Positions 55,149 to 63,975 of a stretch of DNA of 64,000 bases are shown piece by piece. Position 1 is the first letter of the stretch. Every line of letters begins with the position of its first letter. Location of the stretch: NCBI GenBank assembly GCA_902764825.1, contig CACWXL010000002.1, positions 1-64,000 on the forward strand, in the 5' to 3' direction. The notes beneath the pieces are model-generated. The model had not been told where the DNA came from and did no database searches. It saw nothing but the letters and a program-made list of their open reading frames with translations. The DNA is from Oscillospiraceae bacterium (GTDB lineage Bacteria; Bacillota; Clostridia; Saccharofermentanales; Saccharofermentanaceae). Made by a program: the position numbers and the translations under genes.

Positions 55149-56243
55149 TCAGTCACACTTTAGTACCCTCAAATATGCATTCGTCACGAATTTTCTATCA
55201 AACTCTTTCTCCATTTTAATCCTACCACGCCTCCCCATAGTTATTCTTTCATCTCTGCTCATTTCTATAATTCTTATAATTGCATTTGATAGAGCATCAG
55301 CATCCTTTATTGGAACAATCAATCCTGTTATTCCGTCTTCTACGCCCTCTCTACATCCGGGATGATCTGTTGTTATTACAGGCCTTCCACAAGCTGCTGC
55401 TTCGAGAATCACATTGCTCATACCCTCAGGATAATAAGAAGGTTGAATAGTACACTGTGAGTGTTTTTGATAATCAATAATGTTATTCACACGCCCATGA
55501 TATACAATTGTTCCTTTTTGATTTTCCTCTTCCAATATTGTCTTGTAGTCATCATTACAATCTCCCAGGACATGGAATATCGCATCTGGATATCTTTGAC
55601 GAACAATTCTTGCTGCCTCTATGTATTGATCTATTCCTTTCTGTTTCATTACCCTGGCAACAAACAAGAAGTCGACAGTTTTCGTATTTGGAAAATCTAG
55701 GACTTGATACTGTTCAAGATTTACTCCACTTCCCGGTATCCTCTCATAAATAGAGGAATCACCGATTCTATTATTTCGAAAAAAAATAAGACTATTATCA
55801 TTCTGGAAAAAAATTCTCTTCATGTTCTTGCCATTACAAGCAAGACGGTAAAGTTGAATCATAATAGATTGAATGACGCCCTTATTACCAAGCGCAGAGC
55901 CCATTCCCGTAATGTTCATTACGGCTGGAACTTTAAGGAATCTACATGCTATTCCGCAGTATATATTTGGTTTTGTAGAGAACAAAAGGACAACATCAGG
56001 TTTCTCTTTTTTTAATATCGAAACAAATCTACTGTATGTTGATAAATCTGATAAAGGGTTTAATCCGTGAAGGTCAATCTTGACAGATATAAATCTACAC
56101 CCCATATCAACCAACTTCGAATATGAGTTTCCCGCCGGTGCCATAACAACAACTTCAAAATGTTGAGCCAAAAGCTCGGCAATCAGTTCGGAACGAACTC
56201 TAAGAACTCCGCTATCAGTATTTGCAGCAACAAAGACTTTCAT
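55149..56243 (-). CDS. Glycosyltransferase family 4 (CapM/PglA-like)
   Basis: This 364-residue GT-B enzyme begins MKVFVAANTDSGVLRVRSEL. NITGMGSALGNKGVIQSIMI, DFLFVARVMKQKGIDQYIEA and QPSYYPEGMSNVILEAAACG follow. NITGMGS-like and PSYYPEGM motifs are typical of the PglA/CapM subgroup, which often adds the second sugar onto the lipid-linked primer. The ATG at 56243 follows GGAG by 9 bases and is preferred over a start 8 codons upstream. Confidence 0.88.
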   Translation of the reverse strand: MKVFVAANTDSGVLRVRSELIAELLAQHFEVVVMAPAGNSYSKLVDMGCRFISVKIDLHGLNPLSDLSTYSRFVSILKKEKPDVVLLFSTKPNIYCGIACRFLKVPAVMNITGMGSALGNKGVIQSIMIQLYRLACNGKNMKRIFFQNDNSLIFFRNNRIGDSSIYERIPGSGVNLEQYQVLDFPNTKTVDFLFVARVMKQKGIDQYIEAARIVRQRYPDAIFHVLGDCNDDYKTILEEENQKGTIVYHGRVNNIIDYQKHSQCTIQPSYYPEGMSNVILEAAACGRPVITTDHPGCREGVEDGITGLIVPIKDADALSNAIIRIIEMSRDERITMGRRGRIKMEKEFDRKFVTNAYLRVLKCD

Positions 56244-56332
56244 TTTGCATTGCTCCATCAATATCAAAAATGATATATTTATTTACAAATCTCATATATA
56301 CCAAATTTCCAGTTAAGATTTATATATAATTT

Positions 56333-56884
56333 TTAAAGCTTATAATAAGGCAGATTCCTTCTCAAAATGCGCATATACTTCTTCTCTCCAACTATGTTGA
56401 ACCCAGCTTTTTTATAGGCGCTGATTGCAGCAACATTATCAAAATTTACTCCTAAAGCTACTTTTTTAAAACCTTCACTTGCAAGTAAATCCATAATTGA
56501 CGAGAGCATATAATTAGCTATATTTTGTCCTCTGAATTCATTAAATACACAAACACAAGATAGAACTGCGTCAACGGTTCGAACTCTATATGACATCTCA
56601 TTACCGCCGCGTCTAACAGCCCAAATATATCCAACAGGTTTTTCTGTTTTTTCTTCAAAAAAAATAAGACCCGTTGCATATTTGCTTTCTTTACGCAAAA
56701 ACCTGAGCATATTTGCTATAGAAAAATAGCCTTGACGAAGTATTTCAATATCTTGTTCAGTAATTTCGCGAAATCGAAAGCCTTTACATTCCATACGGTT
56801 AAGCGCATCATAATTTAAGCACATTATATAGTGATGGTAATTATGAATAACTCTTTTTCCGGCAACCGTAATATTCATTAACAT
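56333..56884 (-). CDS. GNAT family N-acetyltransferase
   Basis: The 183-residue protein has the GNAT fold: FRFREITEQDIEILRQGYFS, TGLIFFEEKTEKPVGYIWAV, then the acetyl-CoA loop EFRGQNIANYMLSSIMDLLA (R/QxxGxx-like) and ISAYKKAGFNIVGEKKYMRI. In this operon it probably N-acetylates an amino sugar of the polymer, although protein targets cannot be excluded. Confidence 0.85.
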   Translation of the reverse strand: MLMNITVAGKRVIHNYHHYIMCLNYDALNRMECKGFRFREITEQDIEILRQGYFSIANMLRFLRKESKYATGLIFFEEKTEKPVGYIWAVRRGGNEMSYRVRTVDAVLSCVCVFNEFRGQNIANYMLSSIMDLLASEGFKKVALGVNFDNVAAISAYKKAGFNIVGEKKYMRILRRNLPYYKL

Positions 56885-56940
56885 GAACTCCTTGGATTTT
56901 TGTAAAAAAATATAAATCCTAAATCAGTAATCGTGTATTA

Positions 56941-58119
56941 TCACCTAATTTGATTAATACCGCTAAGAATAGCATCAACGCACATTTTAGTAGCATTGCC
57001 GCCATATTCTACATGCTTTTGTCTGAATAGTTCTGCTTTTCTGCACTCTTCATCATAATCTGAATCAACAATATAACGCAGAACCTCTTCTTCTGTTCTA
57101 AGGATATGAGAAGGAATCTCCTTATCCAGATCAAAATAGAATCCTCTGGTCTTAGAGTAATCATCGTAATCATAGCCAAATTCAATAAAAGGTTTTCCCA
57201 AAATACAGTAATCCATCATTATGCATGAATAATCCGTAATAAGAAAATCAGCAATAACTAAAAGATCATTTACATCAGGATAATCAGAACCATCTATAAC
57301 AAAATCATTAAAAGATATGCCAAGCATCTGTTTTGTATTGTGATGTGTCCTAAAAATAAGTATGAACTGGTCTCCAAGATAATCTTTCCATTTCTCAATA
57401 TGAATCGGTGGTGTAATATTGCAACTCAGACCATTATCGTTACTTTCTCTCCATGTTGGAGCATAGAGGATTACCTTCTTGGTGAGTGGTATATTCAATG
57501 TGTGTTTGATTCTTTCGATACGTTTCTCATCAGTTTCATACAAATCATCATTACGTGGTAATCCAGATGGAAGCAAATGCTCATCAGTAACCAAGAAATC
57601 ACGTTTTATGAATTCTTTTTCATATTCCCCGGAATAGCAGAAAGCATCTACATAATCCCATTTGAAGTCATTTCTACCCGCTACTGCGTTTCCAACCCAG
57701 TTAACTGATGTTCCATGCCAAGTATTAAGGTAGAATTGCTGTTTTCGTTTAAACTTTAATCCTCTTTCTATGTTTACATTTGTTACCCATACACCAGCCT
57801 TGAGAGCTGTAACAAAGTATTTCCAGGTATCTATTCTCACACGTTTACATTCTCCTGGAATTAATACCTCATCAGGGTTCCGCAATGCCCAAACAAACTG
57901 AAAATCTTTGCAACGTTCATCATTTATCATGAACTCATAGATTTTCCTTGGCGAATCGTTGTAGAACTTTCCACTGTACGAACAAAAAAGTATTAATGTT
58001 CGGTCAACTCGTACAAATAATCCTACAAAACGAAAAAATAAGCTTCCTAAGCAAGTAAAACATCGCATAATCCATTGATTATGTTTAAGAATATATTCAA
58101 CTTTATTTCGAAATGACAT
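56941..58119 (-). CDS. CDP-glycerol glycerophosphotransferase-like enzyme (TagB/TagF family)
   Basis: The 392-residue protein is homologous to 44148-45296: YLNTWHGTSVNWVGNAVAGR, KVILYAPTWRESN, FRTHHNTKQMLG, DLLVIADFLITDYSCIMMDY and a similar LFFRFVGLFVRVDR start. The substitution of VNWVGN for the usual LKHIGND suggests a different acceptor. It transfers an alditol phosphate from the CDP-activated form to the lipid-linked glycan. It is the second gene after the initiating transferase, so alditol phosphate may be added early. Confidence 0.9.
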   Translation of the reverse strand: MSFRNKVEYILKHNQWIMRCFTCLGSLFFRFVGLFVRVDRTLILFCSYSGKFYNDSPRKIYEFMINDERCKDFQFVWALRNPDEVLIPGECKRVRIDTWKYFVTALKAGVWVTNVNIERGLKFKRKQQFYLNTWHGTSVNWVGNAVAGRNDFKWDYVDAFCYSGEYEKEFIKRDFLVTDEHLLPSGLPRNDDLYETDEKRIERIKHTLNIPLTKKVILYAPTWRESNDNGLSCNITPPIHIEKWKDYLGDQFILIFRTHHNTKQMLGISFNDFVIDGSDYPDVNDLLVIADFLITDYSCIMMDYCILGKPFIEFGYDYDDYSKTRGFYFDLDKEIPSHILRTEEEVLRYIVDSDYDEECRKAELFRQKHVEYGGNATKMCVDAILSGINQIR

Positions 58120-58175
58120 CTAAAACTCTCCGTTTCATCCGTTTCAAAACTTAATTATCAAATAATGACAAAAAT

Positions 58176-59579
58176 TTATTTATCTTCCTTTTGCGAAATT
58201 GAAGACGTATTATTAGATATCGCGGTCGTCTGCCCCTTAGCTACACCTTCAGTACTTTCCGAAGTAAACAAGATCTTAAATGTAGCAAAGCAGATCCTTA
58301 TATCTTCAGCAAAGCTTGGATGAGCTATATACATAAGATCCATCTGGAGCTTGTCATATGGTGTTGTATTGTATTTACCATAAACCTGAGCATATCCTGT
58401 AAGTCCTGCTTTGGCCTGAAGTCTGAGCTGGAATTCAGGGATCTCCTTCATATATTCTTCAGCAATCTCCGGTCTTTCCGGACGAGGGCCAACAACTGAA
58501 AGATTTCCTGAAAGGATATCGATTAACTGAGGCAATTCATCAATTCTGCATTTTCTGATAAAACGGCCAACTGGAGTAATTCTGTCATCATTATCGCCAG
58601 ACGAAAGTCTTGCTACGCCATCTTTCTCAGCATCAACTCTCATGCTTCTGAATTTGTGGATCATAAATCTCTTGCCGTTCTTCGTAAGTCTCGCCTGCTT
58701 ATAGAATACAGGGCCCTTATCTGTAGCCTTAATAGCTATAGCGGTTATAAGGAATACCGGAGACAAAACAATCAAGCCAATCAATGAAGCTACAATATCA
58801 AAAACGCGCTTAAGGAATAAGTAACCAGGACGAGGTCTGTATCTTTGAACTCTCATCATAGGGAGATGGAATAAATGAACCTGCATAGCGCTACTCATAA
58901 TTACATCACCAATCCTAGGGATTACATACACTTGCTTTTTCTCATATAAACAATACTTAAGAATAAAATTCCTATCATGACTATGAATACCACTTAGGAA
59001 AACAACCTCCATGTCATCGATCATTGAAAGGTCATTAAGACATTCTTCAACAGAAGCTGTTTTCTTAACATCAAATTTCTTGGCAAGACCATATTCTTCT
59101 ATAAGATCCTGCATTCCACGGCGCCTGTCGTAAACAATTATGGTTTTTAACGCTGGAAACCACTTAAAATATGTCCAATGAGCAATGCAACTCCAAATAA
59201 TTGAAATAGAAACTTGATCTACAAAGCACAAAAGAAGTGGAAACGGATTAGGGAAATGCTTACAGAGAAGAACCGTAATAGCATACATAATTCCATTTGA
59301 GAATAATAATGCTAAGGACTGACTAGCAATTATATCGAAAATACGATAGTGAGAAATAACAAAAGCATCATAAGTCTTGCAAAAATAGAAATATAAAACT
59401 GCAAAAATAACAACAATAGCGACATCTCCCCAAAAATAGAACGGGGAACGGATCATATATTGATAATACATAAACCAAGCTACACCGAATGCTGCAACCA
59501 TGCACAGCAGGTTTATAAGTTTGATAAACCTCAATCCAATCTCGTGTTTGAATGAATATAATCTGCTTGATGTGTTCAT
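58176..59579 (-). CDS. Polyprenyl-phosphate sugar-1-phosphate transferase (initiating enzyme)
   Basis: The 467-residue protein has four to five N-terminal membrane helices, a middle domain and the C-terminal bacterial sugar-transferase domain. That domain shows KRVFDIVASLIGLIVLSPVF, GPVFYKQARLTKNGKRFMIH, KFRSMRVDAE, DELPQLIDILSGNLSVVGPR and GLTGYAQVYGK. It belongs to the WbaP/CpsE/EpsL class, which transfers a sugar phosphate onto undecaprenyl phosphate and starts the polymer. It is the first gene of the long minus-strand operon and has the structured leader upstream. Confidence 0.94.
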   Translation of the reverse strand: MNTSSRLYSFKHEIGLRFIKLINLLCMVAAFGVAWFMYYQYMIRSPFYFWGDVAIVVIFAVLYFYFCKTYDAFVISHYRIFDIIASQSLALLFSNGIMYAITVLLCKHFPNPFPLLLCFVDQVSISIIWSCIAHWTYFKWFPALKTIIVYDRRRGMQDLIEEYGLAKKFDVKKTASVEECLNDLSMIDDMEVVFLSGIHSHDRNFILKYCLYEKKQVYVIPRIGDVIMSSAMQVHLFHLPMMRVQRYRPRPGYLFLKRVFDIVASLIGLIVLSPVFLITAIAIKATDKGPVFYKQARLTKNGKRFMIHKFRSMRVDAEKDGVARLSSGDNDDRITPVGRFIRKCRIDELPQLIDILSGNLSVVGPRPERPEIAEEYMKEIPEFQLRLQAKAGLTGYAQVYGKYNTTPYDKLQMDLMYIAHPSFAEDIRICFATFKILFTSESTEGVAKGQTTAISNNTSSISQKEDK

Positions 59580-59945
59580 AACCTAGTCAACTTATATGTA
59601 TTTTTTGTAAGCTACGCCATACGAAGCATGTAACTTCGCATCAGAACCTGATATTTGAAGCTTCCTGACGCGCGCTGCAGGCGACGATCAGTAGGCCACA
59701 AAAAACAGAACTACTATGTAGCTCGACATAATTTTATCATAATATAAATAATAAATAAGAAGATAGTAATTATTATTTGATACTTAAAAACTCATGCAAA
59801 CCTGATAATGTTGTGTATTTTGATATATTGTCAGATAAATTCAATCGTCCGAATTGTTGTCATCAGCAACATGCATCCGCAGAGCGATTGACCAATTCGC
59901 CACGCAATGTTATTATCACTTTAAATTTGTATTAGGAGATAACCA
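59580..59945. promoter_or_regulatory. Divergent control region of the capsule locus with a structured leader candidate
   Basis: These 366 bases separate the minus-strand operon from the plus-strand dehydrogenase gene. On the minus strand, GAGCTAC (59724-59718) can pair with GTAGCTT (59615-59609), enclosing about 100 bases. Inside is a hairpin, ATGCGAAG (59641-59634) with CTTCGTAT (59626-59619), and a GC-rich central segment around 59670-59695. AT-rich DNA at 59725-59770 could hold the operon promoter, but no good -35 is visible. The structure does not match a riboswitch I know. Confidence 0.5.
59888..59916 (+). promoter_or_regulatory. Sigma-A promoter of the XRE-dehydrogenase gene
   Basis: -35 TTGACC (59888-59893), a 17-bp spacer and -10 TATTAT (59911-59916), 29 bp before the ATG. 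AGGAGA lies 5 bases before the start codon. Confidence 0.8.
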
Positions 59946-61445
59946 ATGAAGACATTATCAGCAGACCTTCTTGCATCTAAAGTTGCATCCCAGCGCAAGG
60001 CTAAGAAGATAACACAATCAGACCTCAGCAAAGCAACCGGTATCAACCGCGCACTTATATCTCAGCTTGAAAACAAGGAATTTACTCCTTCTGCAAACCA
60101 GCTTATGGCACTTGCATCAGTTCTGGACTTTAACATCAACGATGTATTCACAGAGCCTGCCAAGGTTAAAGAAATATCCAAGAAGTACAAGATTGCAGTA
60201 GCAGGCACCGGTTATGTAGGTCTCTCCCTTGCAGTTCTTCTGGCTCAGCATAACGATGTAACCGCCGTAGATATCATTCCGGAGAAGGTTGAAAAGCTCA
60301 ATAACTACATCTCCCCTATTCAGGACGAATATATCGAACTCTTCCTCAATGAAGCTAAAGAAGGAAAGCGTGAGCTTAATCTTAAGGCTACAACAGACGG
60401 AGACAGCGCATATAAGGACGCTGACTACATCATCATCGCAGCTCCTACCAACTACGATCCGCAGAAGAACTTCTTCGATTGTTCTGCAGTTGAGGGTGTT
60501 ATCCAGCAGATCAAGGATGTTACAGCTGCAAATAGCAAAAAGCCTACTATCGTTATCAAATCAACTATCCCTGTCGGCTACACAAAACATGTCAGCGAGA
60601 AGCTTGATATGGATAACATCATCTTCTTCCCTGAATTCTTAAGAGAATCCAAAGCACTTTACGATAACCTCTACCCCAGCCGAATTATTGGCGGAAGCGA
60701 TGAGAAGAATATGGAAGCAGCAAAGATCTTCGCACAGCTCCTTCAGGAAGGCGCAATCAAAGAAGACATTGATACACTCTTTATGGGTACAACTGAGGCT
60801 GAGGCAACAAAGCTCTTTGTAAATACATACCTTGCATTAAGAGTTTCATACTTCAACGAATTGGACACATATGCTGAGATGAAAGATCTTAATACGGCTG
60901 ACATCATCAAAGGCGTAAGTCTGGATCCCAGAGTCGGTGACTACTACAACAATCCTTCCTTTGGTTACGGCGGATACTGCCTCCCCAAGGATACAAAGCA
61001 GCTCCTTGCCAACTATCAGGACGTTCCGGAGAACCTCATCCAGGCAATCGTTGAATCTAATAGGACCAGAAAAGACTTTATCGCTGATAGAGTCCTTGAG
61101 ATTGCCGGAACATACGGCAACAGCGAGTCTTATTCCAAGAACAAGGAACAGCAGCAGAAAGAGATCGTTGTCGGTGTTTACCGCCTTACGATGAAAGCAA
61201 ACTCAGACAATTTCCGTCAGAGTTCCATCCAGGGCGTCATGAAGCGTATCAAGGCTAAAGGCGCAACAGTTATCATTTATGAACCGACACTTGAAGACGG
61301 TACTACGTTCTTTGGATCAAAGGTTGTAAACAATCTGAAGAAATTCAAGAAAATGTGCGGCTGTATCATTGCAAACCGTTACGATCCCGTCTTAGATGAT
61401 GTTGAAGACAAAGTTTACACAAGAGACCTCTTCAGGAGAGATTAA
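59946..61445 (+). CDS. Nucleotide-sugar dehydrogenase with N-terminal XRE DNA-binding domain
   Basis: The protein has 499 residues. Residues about 8-68 are a complete XRE helix-turn-helix ([20 protein letters not shown], then [20 protein letters not shown]). From 81 it is a UDP-glucose/UDP-ManNAc-type dehydrogenase: NAD site [12 protein letters not shown] (83-94), [32 protein letters not shown] and [11 protein letters not shown] with the catalytic Cys near 345. It oxidises the C6 hydroxyl of an NDP-sugar to a carboxylate. Fusing this enzyme to a DNA-binding domain and placing it divergently from the capsule operon suggests a regulator that senses substrate or NAD state. The following epimerase gene is one base downstream. 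Confidence 0.92.
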   Translation: MKTLSADLLASKVASQRKAKKITQSDLSKATGINRALISQLENKEFTPSANQLMALASVLDFNINDVFTEPAKVKEISKKYKIAVAGTGYVGLSLAVLLAQHNDVTAVDIIPEKVEKLNNYISPIQDEYIELFLNEAKEGKRELNLKATTDGDSAYKDADYIIIAAPTNYDPQKNFFDCSAVEGVIQQIKDVTAANSKKPTIVIKSTIPVGYTKHVSEKLDMDNIIFFPEFLRESKALYDNLYPSRIIGGSDEKNMEAAKIFAQLLQEGAIKEDIDTLFMGTTEAEATKLFVNTYLALRVSYFNELDTYAEMKDLNTADIIKGVSLDPRVGDYYNNPSFGYGGYCLPKDTKQLLANYQDVPENLIQAIVESNRTRKDFIADRVLEIAGTYGNSESYSKNKEQQQKEIVVGVYRLTMKANSDNFRQSSIQGVMKRIKAKGATVIIYEPTLEDGTTFFGSKVVNNLKKFKKMCGCIIANRYDPVLDDVEDKVYTRDLFRRD

Positions 61446-61446
61446 T

Positions 61447-62514
61447 ATGGGTAAGACAAAAGTTGAACTTAACGGAAAGTCGATCCTTGTAACAGGCTCT
61501 CCCGGTTTTGTAGGAGCTAACCTTGTTATCAGATTATTGAAGGAAATGACTGACGGTACGGTCATCTCTCTTGATAACATGAACGATTACTACGATCCAA
61601 AGCTCAAAGAATACCGCTTGGAGCAGATCAAGGAAGTTGCTGAAACTTCACCTGTTAAGCATATCTTCATCAAAGGAAGCATTGCCGATAAAGAACTGAT
61701 CGACAATATCTTCAATGAATATAAACCTTCTATAGTAGTCAACCTTGCCGCCCAGGCAGGTGTCCGTTATTCGATCGATCACCCTGATGTCTATATAGAA
61801 TCCAACATCATCGGCTTTTATAACATCCTTGAAGCATGCAGATATAACGAAGTTGAGCATCTTGTCTATGCTTCCAGTTCTTCTGTTTACGGTGGAAACA
61901 AGAAAGTCCCCTTCTCAGTCGAAGACAAAGTAGATAACCCGGTATCTCTTTACGCCGCAACAAAAAAGAGCAATGAGCTCATTGCTCATTGCTACTCCAA
62001 GTTATATAACATCCCTACTACAGGATTACGATTCTTCACAGTTTACGGTCCAGCTGGAAGACCTGATATGTTCTACTATTCTGCAACAGAGAAACTCGTT
62101 GCCGGAAAGACCATCCAGATCTTCAATTATGGCAACTGCAAAAGAGACTTTACTTACATTGATGATATCGTTGAAGGTGTCTACAGAGTTATGCAGGGTG
62201 CGCCTGAGAAAGCTAACGGAGAAGACGGTCTCCCCTTGCCTCCTTATGCCGTTTATAACATCGGCGGTGGCACACCTGAAAATCTTTTAGACTACATCAG
62301 CACCTTACAGGAAGAACTTGTCAGAGCCGGTGTATTGCCTGAAGATTATGACTTTGAAGGTCACCGCGAATTAGTTCCCATGCAGCCCGGCGACGTCCCT
62401 GTCACCTACGCAGACAGCAAAGCGCTAGAAGACGATTATGGATTCAGACCGACGATCGGGATTAGAGAAGGATTGAGGAAGTTTGCGGAGTGGTATAAAG
62501 GATACTCAAGCTGA
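61447..62514 (+). CDS. NAD-dependent epimerase, probable UDP-glucuronate 4-epimerase
   Basis: This 355-residue extended SDR has ILVTGSPGFVGANLVIRLLK (GxxGFxG), LDNMNDYYDPKLKEYRLEQI, VNLAAQAGVRYSIDHPDVYI, SSSVYGG and SLYAATKKSNELIAHCYSKL (YxxxK), then TGLRFFTVYGPAGRPDM. The DYYDPxLKxxRL and AAQAGVRYS segments are typical of UDP-glucuronate 4-epimerases (CapI/GAE). It probably converts the UDP-glucuronate from the upstream enzyme to UDP-galacturonate for the polymer. The ATG at 61447 follows AGGAGAG; upstream in-frame starts lie inside the dehydrogenase gene. Confidence 0.9.
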   Translation: MGKTKVELNGKSILVTGSPGFVGANLVIRLLKEMTDGTVISLDNMNDYYDPKLKEYRLEQIKEVAETSPVKHIFIKGSIADKELIDNIFNEYKPSIVVNLAAQAGVRYSIDHPDVYIESNIIGFYNILEACRYNEVEHLVYASSSSVYGGNKKVPFSVEDKVDNPVSLYAATKKSNELIAHCYSKLYNIPTTGLRFFTVYGPAGRPDMFYYSATEKLVAGKTIQIFNYGNCKRDFTYIDDIVEGVYRVMQGAPEKANGEDGLPLPPYAVYNIGGGTPENLLDYISTLQEELVRAGVLPEDYDFEGHRELVPMQPGDVPVTYADSKALEDDYGFRPTIGIREGLRKFAEWYKGYSS

Positions 62515-62515
62515 T

Positions 62516-63589
62516 TCATATATTTTTTGAGGCTTCCGAACCGATACTATCTGGATTAATGCTATTCTTCAGAGTTAATATGTCTCCTAACGCTATGTAG
62601 GTGTGAATAATACACTGTCTAGCCTGTTCTCTAGTAACCTCAGAATGAACACCCGCACTTTGTCTGTTGGATATTTGTTCAATCCAATCTATTAGATAAA
62701 TGGTCTCGCTACCGACAAGCGAGTTCTCAACAGCCTTACTTTGGAGTGTCTCTATAACAGCAGAAAGCTTATTATTGTCATGATCACCAGACACATCGAT
62801 ATTCTTACCTGATTTGGTCTTAAATGAATTACCTTTATAATCAGGAAGGACTTCATCAAATAGAATCTTAGCTATATCTGACCAAAGACGACGGCAAGAA
62901 GTTAGAACTTGAGAATAACGTTCAGGATTACTTTCATCCATAATTTCTTCAATAGTTCTTAGTTTTCTTAGCGTTGTTACAGGTAAAGCATTACAATAAA
63001 GATCAACTTTCTCTTGATATTCATCAAATATGCTCTTAGTTGCGATTCCGAAATTTAATTGTATTTGCCATTTAACAGCAAAATCATAATACTGAGATCT
63101 CAATATGCTGATTCTTTTCTCTTGATTCTTTATCTGAATTATCAAATTATTGTTACTTCTTTGGACAGCACCATTCATACTATTTGTTGCTGCTATAGCA
63201 TAATCACCTGAAACAGAAAAACCTTGAGTAGTAAAATTTTTTATTGATGCTTTCAAACTCTCAACAGATTGTTCTAATTCCGATGCTAATTCACAAAAAA
63301 TATATTCTTCATTCTTTTTGGTATCATTATTCTGCTTTATAAAAGATCTTCCATGTTGACAAGCAACTTTATAAGCAGGGGCGAGAATCTTTCCACTTTC
63401 TTTACATTCCGGATAACCATTGTATTCATAATCCAACCATTCTTGTCCGTCTTCATCATTGACTAGCCTTGCTATTTTTTTGCATAGCAACAGAGCAGAA
63501 GAGGTCGTAATAATTCCATCTTCAATTCCATTAATTACTTTATCACAGGCATCTAAAGCTTGTTCTTTTCTCGTTTTCACACTATCCAT
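62516..63589 (-). CDS. AbiTii-domain protein, possible abortive-infection defence
   Basis: The 357-residue protein has an N-terminal region LLLCKKIARLVNDEDGQEWL then DYEYNGYP (about residues 30-58). This matches the AbiTii domain, with its W..xE/YxGY signature. The C-terminal half includes ETIYLIDWIEQISNRQSAGV, HSEVTREQARQCIIHTYIAL and GDILTL, a helical part also seen in AbiTii proteins. AbiTii is named from an abortive-infection context; its mechanism is unknown. CGGAGA lies 7 bases before the ATG at 63589, while a longer frame to 63643 runs through a hairpin. It is downstream of a DUF2188 gene. Confidence 0.75.
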   Translation of the reverse strand: MDSVKTRKEQALDACDKVINGIEDGIITTSSALLLCKKIARLVNDEDGQEWLDYEYNGYPECKESGKILAPAYKVACQHGRSFIKQNNDTKKNEEYIFCELASELEQSVESLKASIKNFTTQGFSVSGDYAIAATNSMNGAVQRSNNNLIIQIKNQEKRISILRSQYYDFAVKWQIQLNFGIATKSIFDEYQEKVDLYCNALPVTTLRKLRTIEEIMDESNPERYSQVLTSCRRLWSDIAKILFDEVLPDYKGNSFKTKSGKNIDVSGDHDNNKLSAVIETLQSKAVENSLVGSETIYLIDWIEQISNRQSAGVHSEVTREQARQCIIHTYIALGDILTLKNSINPDSIGSEASKNI

Positions 63590-63615
63590 ATAAGGTTCTC
63601 CGAATAATAATATTT

Positions 63616-63646
63616 GATATGGGCGCTCAAAATGAGCACCCATATC
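63616..63646 (-). other. Strong hairpin between the DUF2188 and AbiTii genes
   Basis: GATATGGGCGCTCA (63616-63629) and TGAGCACCCATATC (63633-63646) form a 14-bp stem with one mismatch and a 3-base loop. On the minus strand it is followed by AAATATTATTATT, which is a poor terminator tail. It may attenuate transcription or protect the mRNA, setting the ratio of the two proteins. Confidence 0.6.
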
Positions 63647-63652
63647 AGTAAT

Positions 63653-63886
63653 TTAGTGTTCCTTGTCATGCGGCGGATGCGGATCGTTGCCATAACTATC
63701 CTTAGAAACAATTCTTCCATTTTTTCCCTGAACTACAACTTCAGATTTTCTGTTCTTTGCGATAGAAACAGCAAAGGCAGTTGCGGACTTTTGTGTGTCA
63801 AACAACTTTGTATCTTTAGAGTTGCCTGCTCCATGAACAGCCCATCTTCCACCCTCACGTGGGGATACCCACTGAGTTTTACTCAT
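63653..63886 (-). CDS. DUF2188 domain protein
   Basis: The 77-residue protein matches DUF2188: QWVSPREGGRWAVHGAGNSK, then FDTQKSATAFAVSIAKNRKS and EVVVQGKNGRIVSKDSYGND with a short His/Pro tail. The family is small, of unknown function, and often lies beside restriction or defence genes. AAAGGAG precedes the ATG. It is upstream of AbiTii on the same strand, with a hairpin between them, so the pair may be one module. Confidence 0.85.
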   Translation of the reverse strand: MSKTQWVSPREGGRWAVHGAGNSKDTKLFDTQKSATAFAVSIAKNRKSEVVVQGKNGRIVSKDSYGNDPHPPHDKEH

Positions 63887-63904
63887 AAGTTACTCCTTTC
63901 TCGG

Positions 63905-63975
63905 GGTAACCAACACTTGTAAAAACGTAATAAACAATATAATATATGTTTACACGTGAGCGCGTGTTAGTTACC
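63905..63975. repeat. Inverted repeat flanking the DUF2188 promoter region
   Basis: GGTAACCAACAC (63905-63916) and GTGTTAGTTACC (63964-63975) match at 11 of 12 positions in inverted orientation, 47 bp apart. The AT-rich segment between them (63928-63952) could hold the promoter. It may be an operator pair or the edge of a mobile segment. Confidence 0.45.

Noticed and set aside
59580..59740. A c-di-GMP-type riboswitch before the capsule operon
   Set aside because: The structured leader lacks the conserved GEMM core sequences; only generic secondary structure is visible.
59840..59915. A minus-strand stretch with GGCGAATTGGTCAATCGC that looks like part of a tRNA D-arm
   Set aside because: No T-loop GTTCGANTC, anticodon stem or acceptor pairing could be found, and a good plus-strand promoter occupies the same bases.
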